A DNA stretch of 22,578 nucleotides from Nitrosopumilaceae archaeon (lineage in GTDB: Archaea; Thermoproteota; Nitrososphaeria; Nitrososphaerales; Nitrosopumilaceae): NCBI GenBank assembly GCA_013867245.1, contig JACENB010000136.1, positions 1 to 22,578 on the forward strand. The letters run 5' to 3'. Below the pieces are notes generated by a model. The model searched no databases, was not told the DNA's origin, and saw only the letters and a list, made by a program, of their open reading frames with translations. Made by a program: the position numbers and the translations under genes. Within the stretch, counting starts at the first letter, position 1, and every line of letters starts with the position of its first letter. Positions 6,952 through 14,005 of the stretch are shown here, piece by piece.

Positions 6952-7080
6952 ATGAGTATGAAAACACGATCAATGCCAGTATGTTTTAGTGAAAAACAAT
7001 ACAAAATGATTGAAGAATTTGCCAAGAAAAATGGAATGTTAAACGCAAGCCAAGCCCTTGAAAAAATCCTTAACAAATAG
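6952..7080 (+). CDS. Small ribbon-helix-helix-like protein, 42 residues
   Basis: The frame from ATG 6952 to TAG 7078-7080 gives 42 residues; a second ATG at 6958 is possible. The pattern, a short strand (SMPVCFSE) followed by helix KQYKMIEEFAKKNG and helix NASQALEKILNK with the turn between them, is that of MetJ/CopG/Arc-type ribbon-helix-helix domains, which dimerise through the strand and bind DNA. No toxin gene follows, so an antitoxin role is not supported; a small solitary transcription factor is more likely. It is divergent to the LOG-like gene with a 68-base spacer and followed by a T-rich terminator-like tract. Confidence 0.65.
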   Translation: MSMKTRSMPVCFSEKQYKMIEEFAKKNGMLNASQALEKILNK

Positions 7081-7083
7081 ATA

Positions 7084-7117
7084 GTTTTTCAAATTTTTAA
7101 TTTATTTTATTTTTAAT
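7084..7117 (+). terminator. T-rich terminator-like tract
   Basis: Runs of five, five, four and five T interrupted by A follow the small ribbon-helix-helix gene. Archaeal RNA polymerase terminates at oligo-T without a hairpin, so this is a plausible terminator. The rest of the spacer to 7186 is A/T-rich with nothing else I can name. Confidence 0.4.
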
Positions 7118-7186
7118 CGTAATTAGCAACAGGCTTAGTCACTTGTTTACATTTAATAATTAATTATTTTGAAATAAAATGAGAAC

Positions 7187-7597
7187 ATGGGATTATTTAG
7201 TAAAAAGGCAACCAATTGCACAATTTGTAATAAAGAACTAACACATAGACATAAACCAAAAAAAGAATGGAATATCAAAGGCTCACTATGTGGAGATTGT
7301 CATTTTGATAAATCAAAAGAATATTACGAAGGTAAAGTCAGACAGCCATGTGTCAAATGTGGAGTAACAGGTAAAATTACAGATCTATGGGAACCAAGAT
7401 GGCAATGGGATATGGAAGGATTGCTATGCAAGAACTGTTTTGATGAAAAAGAAAAAAGTCATGATCAAAAGAAAAATTTTTGTGCAGTGTGCGAAACAAA
7501 AATGGGATTGATTAGACATAATGCCAAAGGACATTGGAAAATAGAAGGTCAATTATGTAGAAAATGCTGGGATAAGAAAAAAGCAGAGTTCGGATAA
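7187..7597 (+). CDS. Triple zinc-knuckle protein (three tandem C-x2-C...C-x2-C repeats)
   Basis: The 136 residues hold three tandem copies of one zinc unit. Cysteines are 11/14 and 35/38; 55/58 and 81/84; 99/102 and 124/127. The shared rule is C-x2-C-x(20-22)-C-x2-C, with W-x-[IM]-[KE]-G-x-L just before the second pair and an aromatic/Asp/Lys tail after it. Each unit should bind one Zn(II). The fold resembles treble-clef or LIM-like ribbons, but I do not recognise a named family. The N-terminus MGLFSKK is shared in kind with two other proteins of the window. The C2H2 gene begins one base after its stop, so the two are surely co-transcribed; a nucleic-acid or protein-binding complex is a guess. 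Confidence 0.8.
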   Translation: MGLFSKKATNCTICNKELTHRHKPKKEWNIKGSLCGDCHFDKSKEYYEGKVRQPCVKCGVTGKITDLWEPRWQWDMEGLLCKNCFDEKEKSHDQKKNFCAVCETKMGLIRHNAKGHWKIEGQLCRKCWDKKKAEFG

Positions 7598-7598
7598 A

Positions 7599-7796
7599 GT
7601 GAATTTTTTTAAAAAACATTCATGCAATAAATGTGACAAAAAATTTTCAAAAGAAGAAGAATTGATGAATCATCAACAAATCATACACGGAAAAAATTTA
7701 GAATATGATTGTAAAGAGTGTAACAAGAATTTTTCAAATATGGAAGATATGAGAACTCATTTACAAAGAGAACACAGTTACAAAAAAGACAGATAA
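7599..7796 (+). CDS. Two-finger C2H2 zinc-finger protein
   Basis: GTG at 7599, one base after the stop of the triple-knuckle gene, starts a 65-residue protein with two classical C2H2 fingers. Finger 1 is Cys9-x2-Cys12...H-x4-H with the motif CNKCDKKFSKEEELMNH; finger 2 is CKECNKNFSNMEDMRTH followed by His. Each has the conserved Phe and Leu/Met core of eukaryotic-type fingers; the linker GKNLEYD is close to the classical TGEKPY-type linker in length. Two fingers in tandem commonly bind DNA or RNA. It ends directly against the convergent rpoP stop (no spacer). Confidence 0.82.
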   Translation: MNFFKKHSCNKCDKKFSKEEELMNHQQIIHGKNLEYDCKECNKNFSNMEDMRTHLQREHSYKKDR

Positions 7797-7991
7797 CTAA
7801 ATTGCTTTTACTGTTTTAACTACTGGAGGTCGAACTTTGGTGAAGACTCTGAATCCACAAATACATTTGATCTCAGGTAAACGAGATAGTTCTGTGTTTG
7901 AAACAATTGTTCCACATCTTAAACATGCATAGTTTACTTCAAATGTCTCAACAGGAGTTTCTTCAATTTCTTCAGTTATTTCTTCAGCCAT
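7797..7991 (-). CDS. rpoP: DNA-directed RNA polymerase subunit P (Rpo12)
   Basis: The C-terminal half matches Rpo12/Rpb12: YACLRCG with Cys23 and Cys26, then KCICGFRVFTKVRPP with Cys43 and Cys45, followed by a basic tail. This small subunit bridges Rpo3 and the large subunits in RNA polymerase assembly. Two oddities are seen: the second zinc pair is C-x-C, not the usual C-x2-C, and an acidic extension of about 20 residues (MAEEITEEIEETPVE) precedes the ribbon, making 64 residues against the usual 45-50. I chose the ATG at 7989-7991 because a TATA box lies 24-25 bases upstream; TTG 8003 and ATG 8000 are alternatives. Downstream of S10 in the same direction. Confidence 0.88.
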   Translation of the reverse strand: MAEEITEEIEETPVETFEVNYACLRCGTIVSNTELSRLPEIKCICGFRVFTKVRPPVVKTVKAI

Positions 7992-8010
7992 ATTTATCAT
8001 CAATAATTTC

Positions 8011-8020
8011 TATAATTTAA
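8011..8020 (-). promoter_or_regulatory. TATA-box promoter of rpoP
   Basis: On the minus strand TTAAATTATA is centred about 24.5 bases before the ATG at 7991. It suggests that rpoP has its own leaderless transcript besides any read-through from EF-1alpha/S10, and it supports the internal ATG as the start. Confidence 0.4.
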
Positions 8021-8030
8021 GGATACCAAA

Positions 8031-8339
8031 TTAAGTTAAGGATAATTCAATATAGACATCATCAGGAATTTTTAGTCTCATCAATTGCCTGATTGCTTTA
8101 TCATCTGCATTGATATTGATAATTCTTCTATGCATTCGCATTTCCCATTTTTCATAAGTTTCAGTTCCACTGCCACAAGGTGATTTTCTTGTAGCAACAT
8201 GGAGTCTTTTTACAGGGAGCGGAGTTGGACCTTTTACTTTGACACCAGTTTTTTTACCAATACCCATGATCTCATTACAAACATCACCCAATTTAGGGAG
8301 ACTTGTTGAAGTGAGTTTAACACGGGCGGTTTGTGTCAT
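8031..8339 (-). CDS. rps10: Small-subunit ribosomal protein S10 (uS10)
   Basis: The 102 residues match archaeal S10: ARVKLTSTS at the N-terminus, GPTPLPVKRLHVATRKSPCG (the conserved loop that reaches into the 30S head), WEMRMHRRIININ, and a C-terminal MRLKIPDDVYIELSL. It belongs to the 3' domain of the 30S subunit. It begins 9 bases after the EF-1alpha stop, the classic archaeal tuf-rps10 pairing, so the two are co-transcribed. The length is normal and no key part is missing. Confidence 0.96.
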   Translation of the reverse strand: MTQTARVKLTSTSLPKLGDVCNEIMGIGKKTGVKVKGPTPLPVKRLHVATRKSPCGSGTETYEKWEMRMHRRIININADDKAIRQLMRLKIPDDVYIELSLT

Positions 8340-8348
8340 AAAAAACGC

Positions 8349-9647
8349 CTATGGTTTGTACTCTTCAGTAATTTCCTTAACAATTCCTGCTGCGATTGTT
8401 GCACCCATATCTCTGAGAGCAAATCTTCCCATTTCAGGGAATTCATGGAATGTCTCGATACAAGTTGGTCTTACTGGTCTAATCTTAACAATTGCGGCAT
8501 CACCAACTTTAAGGAATTTTGGATTCTCCTCTTCAACGGCACCAGTTGCTGGGTTAATTTTTTGAAGGAACTCAGTAACAGTTGCTGCAACTTGTGTTGT
8601 GTGTGCGTGCATAACTGGAGTATAACCAGGTGCAATTGCTGTTGGATGGTGAATTACAATAATTTGGGCTTTGAATTCTTTTGCTACATTTGGTGGGGCA
8701 TCAGGAGTACCAAGAACATCTCCTCTCTTGATATCTTTCTTTTCAATACCTCTAAGGTTGAAACCAATGTTGTCACCTGCTTCTGCAGTTGGCATTTCAG
8801 TGTGGTGAGTTTCAATTGATTTGATTTCACCTAGTGCACCAGAAGGCATTACAATAATTTTTTGTCCTGCTTTCATGATACCAGTTTCAACTCTACCTAC
8901 AGGTACAGTTCCTACACCAGTAATTGTATAAACGTCTTGAATTGGAGTTCTTAATGGTTTTCCAGTTGGTTTTTCTTCTACCTTAAAGTCATCAAATGCT
9001 TCAAGTAGTGTTTTTCCAGAATACCATGGCATGTTCTCAGTTTTCTTAACTAAGTTATCGCCTTTCCATCCAGAAACTGGGATGAATGGTACTTCATCAA
9101 CTTTGTAACCTACAGATCTTACTAATTTTTCACCTTTCTCTTGTGCTGCTTTGAAGGCGTCTTCTTTGTATTCAACTGCATCCATCTTATTGATTGCGAC
9201 AATAATTTGTTTTACACCTAATGTTTTAAGCAAAAATGCGTGTTCTCTTGCTTGTCCACCAGCTGCAGTTGCAGTATCAGTTTCACCTTCTTTTGCTGAA
9301 AGTACTAAGATGGCGGCATCTGCTTCAGATGCGCCAGTAATCATATTTTTGATGAAGTCCCTGTGACCAGGTGCATCAATTAATGTAAAGAAGAATTTGT
9401 TTGACTCAAATTTTTGGAATGCTAAGTCGATAGTAATTCCTCTTTCTCTTTCATCTTTAATGTTATCCATAACCCATGCATACTTGAAAGTATCACCTTT
9501 TCCGGTCTTCTCGGATTCGGCTCCGTGTGCTGCAATGGTTCTCTCATCTACAACTCCTAGATCCATTAAGAAATGACCCATAGTTGTGGATTTACCGTTA
9601 TCAATATGACCTGTTACAATCATGTTTAAGTGTGGTTTATCTGCCAT
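8349..9647 (-). CDS. tuf: Translation elongation factor EF-1alpha (aEF1A)
   Basis: The 432-residue GTPase delivers aminoacyl-tRNA to the ribosome. Domain 1 has the P-loop GHIDNGKST, switch I with RGITID, DAPGH (catalytic His), NKMD and the guanine-binding SGWKGDN region; domains 2 and 3 follow with GVGTVPVGRVETG and the C-terminal GRFALRDMG. The P-loop has Asn where most archaeal and bacterial factors have His (HVDHGK). Between switch II and NKMD the segment EGETDTATAAGGQAREH carries the roughly 11-residue insertion shared by Crenarchaeota-type and eukaryotic EF-1alpha and missing in most Euryarchaeota. It heads the EF-1alpha-S10 unit and has a TATA box about 25 bases before the ATG. Confidence 0.97.
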   Translation of the reverse strand: MADKPHLNMIVTGHIDNGKSTTMGHFLMDLGVVDERTIAAHGAESEKTGKGDTFKYAWVMDNIKDERERGITIDLAFQKFESNKFFFTLIDAPGHRDFIKNMITGASEADAAILVLSAKEGETDTATAAGGQAREHAFLLKTLGVKQIIVAINKMDAVEYKEDAFKAAQEKGEKLVRSVGYKVDEVPFIPVSGWKGDNLVKKTENMPWYSGKTLLEAFDDFKVEEKPTGKPLRTPIQDVYTITGVGTVPVGRVETGIMKAGQKIIVMPSGALGEIKSIETHHTEMPTAEAGDNIGFNLRGIEKKDIKRGDVLGTPDAPPNVAKEFKAQIIVIHHPTAIAPGYTPVMHAHTTQVAATVTEFLQKINPATGAVEEENPKFLKVGDAAIVKIRPVRPTCIETFHEFPEMGRFALRDMGATIAAGIVKEITEEYKP

Positions 9648-9666
9648 AACGAGTTCGTTGTCGAGG

Positions 9667-9676
9667 GGATATATTA
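9667..9676 (-). promoter_or_regulatory. TATA-box promoter of EF-1alpha
   Basis: On the minus strand TAATATATCC is centred about 25 bases before the ATG at 9647, predicting a leaderless or near-leaderless mRNA for this highly expressed gene. The CCCC that follows it on the same strand and the GC-rich bases up to the ATG stand out in the A/T-rich surroundings. Confidence 0.5.
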
Positions 9677-9693
9677 CTGTAATGAATTTTTTT

Positions 9694-9714
9694 CAAAAAA
9701 AAATATTTTTTTTG
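9694..9714. repeat. A/T palindrome in the EF-1alpha/FBP aldolase spacer
   Basis: C-A(8)-ATA-T(8)-G forms two perfect 9-base arms around three bases. It sits upstream of the TATA box of EF-1alpha and of the divergent aldolase/phosphatase start. It could be a stiff A-tract or chromatin-excluding element, or may be chance in A/T-rich DNA. The remaining spacer to 9776 shows only weak TATA-like sequence. Confidence 0.4.
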
Positions 9715-9776
9715 CAATATTTGGTTTTTGATACTTTACTAAAAGCACATAAATCAAAGAAGAAAAAATCACTATT

Positions 9777-10913
9777 ATGAAAATTACAGTTTCAGTTATC
9801 AAAGCAGATGTCGGAGGGATCGGAGGACATACAAAACCTAGTGACGGACTAATCAAAGCAATTAGAGATACCGTTGAAAATTCAGGAGATTTACTAATAG
9901 ATCACTACATCGGATATTGTGGAGATGACACCCATATTGTTATGTCACATACACATGGAGTCGATAATGAAAAAATTCACAAATTAGCATGGGATGCATT
10001 CATGGCAGGAACAGAGGTTGCCAAAAAAGAAGGTCTCTATGGTGCAGGTCAAGATTTACTCAGAGATTCATTTTCAGGAAATGTTAAAGGAATGGGTCCA
10101 GGAGTTGCAGAATTAGAGTTTGAAGAAAGACCAAACGAAGCATTTACAGTTTTTGCAGCAGACAAAACAGAACCAGGTGCATTCAACTATCCAATCTACA
10201 GAATGTTTGTAGACACACTAAGTAACACTGCATTAATTGTAAACAAAAGTCTTGCAAAAGGAGTTAAGTTCAACATCATGGATGTTGAGAAAGCACAAAT
10301 TGCAGAATTACAATTGTGGGAGGACAAACCAACAATTGAAGCAGCATTAATGTATCCTGGAAGATATGTAGTTGATTCAGTTTACACTAGAGATGGAGAA
10401 CCAATTTTAGATGCATCAACAGATAGACTTCACAATATTGCAGGAACATATGTTGGAAAAGATGATCCAATATGTTTAGTTAGAACACAGAAAAATTTCC
10501 CAGCAACGGAAGAAGTTGGAAGTATGTTTAACAATCCACACTATGTTGCAGGTAATACTAGAGGAAGTCACAACATGCCACTAATGCCAGTGAAATTAAA
10601 TTCAGCAGCATCAATTAACTTTTGCATTCCAATTGTAGAGGCATTAGTATTCAGTATGCATAATGGAAAATTCACAGGACCGTTTGACGGATTCTCAACA
10701 CCAGATTGGGATTACATTAGAGAAATTGCTACAAAGAAAGCAATGGCAATTAGAAGTCAAGGATTCATTCATCCAGCAACACTAGTTCCATCAGAATTAG
10801 AATATGCAGAAGGATACCGTGCAAGAATGGATGTTCTTGAAAGTAAAATGAAACCAATGGAAGATGAACCAACAAATACAGAAAGGAAAGAAAATTACGA
10901 AGATCCAGATTAA
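9777..10913 (+). CDS. fbp: Bifunctional fructose-1,6-bisphosphate aldolase/phosphatase
   Basis: The 378-residue protein matches archaeal FBPA/ase (class V FBPase), which both condenses triose phosphates and removes the 1-phosphate, giving fructose 6-phosphate in one gluconeogenic enzyme. The N-terminus VIKADVGGIGGHTKPS supplies metal ligands (Asp11, His18); HYIGYCGDDTHIVMSHTHG is the next conserved block. The aldolase Schiff-base lysine is Lys228 with Tyr225 in TYVGKDDP, the same Y-x2-K spacing as the studied crenarchaeal enzymes. FGTP-like C-terminal segments are intact. In an autotroph this enzyme moves carbon fixed by the HP/HB cycle toward sugars. It is divergent from EF-1alpha with a 129-base spacer. 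Confidence 0.95.
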   Translation: MKITVSVIKADVGGIGGHTKPSDGLIKAIRDTVENSGDLLIDHYIGYCGDDTHIVMSHTHGVDNEKIHKLAWDAFMAGTEVAKKEGLYGAGQDLLRDSFSGNVKGMGPGVAELEFEERPNEAFTVFAADKTEPGAFNYPIYRMFVDTLSNTALIVNKSLAKGVKFNIMDVEKAQIAELQLWEDKPTIEAALMYPGRYVVDSVYTRDGEPILDASTDRLHNIAGTYVGKDDPICLVRTQKNFPATEEVGSMFNNPHYVAGNTRGSHNMPLMPVKLNSAASINFCIPIVEALVFSMHNGKFTGPFDGFSTPDWDYIREIATKKAMAIRSQGFIHPATLVPSELEYAEGYRARMDVLESKMKPMEDEPTNTERKENYEDPD

Positions 10914-10979
10914 GGATCATTCTTAATTTCAATATCTTACGAAATAGTTAAATGAAAAAAAGCAGTAAACTAACAGGGT

Positions 10980-11390
10980 ATGAATGCCTTTCAGAGAATC
11001 TTTGATTGGAAAACGTATATTTTCACAGTGTTAGCAGTAGTATCATTTTCTAGTTTTATTGTGGTATTATTTGGACAAACAATACCAGGGGTAATACTAG
11101 CATTTTTCAAAGTGGCTGGAGAATATGTAATCCTAGGAACAGTATTGGTTTTTGCATTTTCATGGTTTTTACGTGCAAAACCACACAATCGTCCAAAAAG
11201 TTACAGAGTAGTTCCAATAGACACATTTGGCGAACAAAGTGTTATTGAAGAAATCAGAACAGAATTCAAAACACATGACGTAGCATGGAGTTTCATGAAA
11301 CAATACAAGAAAACATATCCATTACACAATTTTGCATTAGTTTCAGATGTAAAAGACTCTGACAAACCAACTGTTTTCAGATACATCTAG
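10980..11390 (+). CDS. Two-TM membrane protein, unknown function
   Basis: Two hydrophobic segments lie at about residues 13-32 (IFTVLAVVSFSSFIVVLFG) and 44-64 (AGEYVILGTVLVFAFSWFL), joined by a short loop, followed by a basic stretch (RAKPHNRPKSYR) that should face the cytoplasm. The remaining 60 or so residues are a soluble domain with a mixed alpha/beta look (VIEEIRTEFKTHDVAWSFMKQYKK, then a strand near the end FALVSDV). I do not recognise a family. It lies between the aldolase/phosphatase and the ligase in the same direction, 66 bases after the former. Confidence 0.65.
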   Translation: MNAFQRIFDWKTYIFTVLAVVSFSSFIVVLFGQTIPGVILAFFKVAGEYVILGTVLVFAFSWFLRAKPHNRPKSYRVVPIDTFGEQSVIEEIRTEFKTHDVAWSFMKQYKKTYPLHNFALVSDVKDSDKPTVFRYI

Positions 11391-11427
11391 ATTCAAACTT
11401 TTATTCAGGATTAGTTAGAACCAGATT

Positions 11428-13194
11428 ATGGAGTATTCTATTTTAGCTAATTCCTTTGAAAAAATGGAATCGACAAGAAAAAGATTAGAGTTAACACAAT
11501 TGCTAGTAGAATTATTTGAAAAAACACCACAAGAGGTAATTTCAAAAATAGTTTATCTCATTCAAGGAAAGTTAAGACCAGACTTTGAAGGAATTGAGTT
11601 AGGAGTTGCAGAAAAATTAGCAATCAGGGCAGTTTCTAAATCATCAGGTATTGCAATTAAAAAAATTGAAGATGAATATACAAAAGGAGGAGATTTAGGT
11701 CATGCTGCTGCAGTAATTTTAGAGCAAAAAACACAAACAACATTTCTTGTTGAAAATATTACAGTTGAAAGAGTGTATGAAACATTATTCAAAATTGCAA
11801 AATTAGAAGGGTCAAGATCTCAAGATATGAAAATAAAATACATTTCAAGTTTGTTAAATGATGCAAATCCATTAGAAGCAAGCTTCATTTTGAAGATTTT
11901 ATTGGGAACGCTAAGATTAGGAATAGCAGAAAATACAGTGATGGATGCATTAGCAATTGCATATTCAGGAGATAAAGAAAATAGAAAAAAATTACAAAAT
12001 GCATACAATGTTTCAAGTGATTTAGGAAAAGTAGCTGAGACAATTGCACTAGAAGGAATTCAAGGAATTGAAAAATTCAAAGTAAATTTGTTTAATCCAA
12101 TTCGTCCAATGCTTGCAGATAGAGTGAAAAGTGAAAAAGAAGTAATTGAAAAAATGGGACAAGAATTTGCAATCGAATACAAATTAGATGGAGAAAGAGT
12201 TCAACTTCACATTGAAGGAGATAAAATAGAATTATTCTCAAGAAGTTTAGAAAAGATTTCAAACTACTATCCAGACATAATTGAAAAAATTCCAAAGATG
12301 ATTAAAGCAGAAGATGCAATTATGGAAGCAGAGATCGTAGCAATTAATGAAAATACAGGAGATTTTTTACCATTTCAAGAATTAATGCATAGAAGAAGAA
12401 AATATAAAATTGAAAAAGCAGTTTCAGAATATCCAATTACAGTAAATTTTTTTGATTTACTTTATTGTAACGGAAAAGATTGTACAGGTTTGAGCTATAT
12501 AGAAAGAAGAAGAAAATTAGAAAGTATTGTTCAAGAAAATGAATTTGCAAAATTTATTCCAATGACTTTAGCAAAAAATGAAAATGAGATTGAAGAATTT
12601 TTTGAAAACAGCATTAATGCAGGAAGTGAGGGATTGATGTTAAAGATGTTAGATAAATCATATCAAGCAGGTTCAAGAGGAAGTCACTGGCTAAAATTGA
12701 AAAGAGAATACAGAAATGAATTAGGAGATAGTTTAGATCTTGTAGTCATAGGTGGATTTTTTGGCAAAGGAAGAAGAACGGGCAGTTATGGAACATTATT
12801 ACTTTCAACATATGATGAAAACACAGACACATTTCCAAGCATTTGTAAAGTTGGAACGGGGTTTACTGATGAAAGTTTAGATCAATTATATCAAATTCTT
12901 AATCCAAAAACTACCATCAAAAAAAATCCTAGAATCAATAGTGAGATGGAGGCAGATGTATGGTTTGAACCAGAATTAGTTATTGAAATTGTAGCATCAG
13001 AAATTACATTGAGTCCAATTCACAAAGTGGCGCTAAATGAAATAAGAAAGGACACAGGACTAGCATTGAGATTTCCAAAATTTACAGGAAAAATTAGAGT
13101 AGAGAAAATGGCTGAAGATGCATCAACAGATGATGAAGTAATTTCACTCTACAAAGGGCAAAATAAAGCTGCACATGATAAAAATTTAATCTAA
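11428..13194 (+). CDS. lig: ATP-dependent DNA ligase
   Basis: The 588-residue protein has the archaeal LigI-like order. Residues 1-210 are the helical DNA-binding domain. The nucleotidyltransferase core starts with motif I, EYKLDGERVQ, with the adenylated Lys252; motif III is NFFDLLYCNG, motif IV EGLMLK and motif V HWLKLKREY. The OB-fold domain follows, with conserved GTGFTDE and the C-terminal RFPKFTGKIR. It seals nicks in replication and repair, working with PCNA in other archaea. Length is normal and all motifs are intact. The ATG lies 37 bases after the stop of the membrane-protein gene. Confidence 0.96.
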   Translation: MEYSILANSFEKMESTRKRLELTQLLVELFEKTPQEVISKIVYLIQGKLRPDFEGIELGVAEKLAIRAVSKSSGIAIKKIEDEYTKGGDLGHAAAVILEQKTQTTFLVENITVERVYETLFKIAKLEGSRSQDMKIKYISSLLNDANPLEASFILKILLGTLRLGIAENTVMDALAIAYSGDKENRKKLQNAYNVSSDLGKVAETIALEGIQGIEKFKVNLFNPIRPMLADRVKSEKEVIEKMGQEFAIEYKLDGERVQLHIEGDKIELFSRSLEKISNYYPDIIEKIPKMIKAEDAIMEAEIVAINENTGDFLPFQELMHRRRKYKIEKAVSEYPITVNFFDLLYCNGKDCTGLSYIERRRKLESIVQENEFAKFIPMTLAKNENEIEEFFENSINAGSEGLMLKMLDKSYQAGSRGSHWLKLKREYRNELGDSLDLVVIGGFFGKGRRTGSYGTLLLSTYDENTDTFPSICKVGTGFTDESLDQLYQILNPKTTIKKNPRINSEMEADVWFEPELVIEIVASEITLSPIHKVALNEIRKDTGLALRFPKFTGKIRVEKMAEDASTDDEVISLYKGQNKAAHDKNLI

Positions 13195-13259
13195 CACGCT
13201 CAAAAAATATCAAAACCCATAGAGGATTTAAATTACCAGCAGGTATCTGACTTTATGTT

Positions 13260-13913
13260 ATGTATAGTGGAGAGCTTGAAGTTCAAGCAAAAAGAAAGGC
13301 AATAGCAGTTTTACAAGATGAGATCAACAGAATTCTAAATGCATCAAGAGAACTTGCAACACTAACAGAAGCCCTAATGAAAAAAGACAAAAAAGCAATT
13401 AAAAACACATTAGAGCAAATCTCAACAATTGAAGAAGAAGTAGAGAACTTGAGAAGAAAAATTACACGGGAAGTTGCAGATGTAGGGGGATTAATCATGA
13501 ATAGAGAAAATCTTCTAAATACAGCTTACACAATGGATGAGATTGCAGGCTATATCACAGGAATTGCATTCAAACTTTCTAATGTAAAAATAACTACATT
13601 GAAAAGTTCAAAACTTGATAAAGACATCACGGAACTAATTTCATTAGTAGTAGATGAAGTCTACAAACTCAATGAAATTATTAGAAGTCTCAACACAAAT
13701 ACTGCCAATGCAATTGAATTAGCTCAAGAAACTCAAACAATTGAAAGAGAAATAGACATCAAATACAGAGATGCAACAATCAAACTTCTCAACGAGGTTA
13801 AAGATCCAAAAGAATTGTTGTTAATCAAAGATGTGATTGAAGGAATTGAAGAAATGTCCGACAAATGTCAGAGAGTTTCAGACTCATTCATACTGCTAGC
13901 ATTAAGCCTATAG
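13260..13913 (+). CDS. DUF47/PhoU-like protein
   Basis: The 217 residues are almost all helical, with repeated heptads and the E-x-x-x-D-x-x-x-R/K pattern of the DUF47 (PhoU-like) fold: an N-terminal helical pair (LEQISTIEEEVENLRRKI, shown here in part by its centre), a MNRENLL turn, and the C-terminal IKDVIEGIEEMSDKCQRVSD that forms the conserved metal-cluster helix. DUF47 proteins are usually encoded beside PiT phosphate transporters and are thought to regulate them. No transporter lies next to this one. A TATA-like GGATTTAAATTACC at 13224-13237 precedes the ATG by about 30 bases. Confidence 0.8.
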   Translation: MYSGELEVQAKRKAIAVLQDEINRILNASRELATLTEALMKKDKKAIKNTLEQISTIEEEVENLRRKITREVADVGGLIMNRENLLNTAYTMDEIAGYITGIAFKLSNVKITTLKSSKLDKDITELISLVVDEVYKLNEIIRSLNTNTANAIELAQETQTIEREIDIKYRDATIKLLNEVKDPKELLLIKDVIEGIEEMSDKCQRVSDSFILLALSL

Positions 13914-13976
13914 TCAAAAATAATTAAATTTCTATTTTATTTTTAAATTAATTAACGTCAGTTGTAAAGTATAGAA

Positions 13977-13988
13977 TTCATATACATT
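13977..13988 (+). promoter_or_regulatory. TATA-box promoter of endA
   Basis: ATTCATATACAT is centred about 23-24 bases before the ATG at 14006, consistent with a leaderless mRNA. The spacer before it (13914-13976) is A/T-rich with oligo-T that may end transcription of the DUF47 gene. Confidence 0.4.
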
Positions 13989-14005
13989 GAATATTCAACA
14001 ACAAT

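Noticed and set aside
6952..7080. Antitoxin of a toxin-antitoxin pair
   Set aside because: The ribbon-helix-helix-like protein has no adjacent toxin-sized partner; the next gene is a zinc-knuckle protein 107 bases away.
8239..8819. Long plus-strand open frames opposite EF-1alpha and S10
   Set aside because: They lie antisense to two certain genes, have unlikely Cys/Trp/Asn-rich products and no promoter; they are shadows of the strongly biased codons of the real genes.
9694..9714. Transposon terminal repeat
   Set aside because: No transposase, second copy or target-site duplication is present; the palindrome is pure A/T in an A/T-rich spacer.
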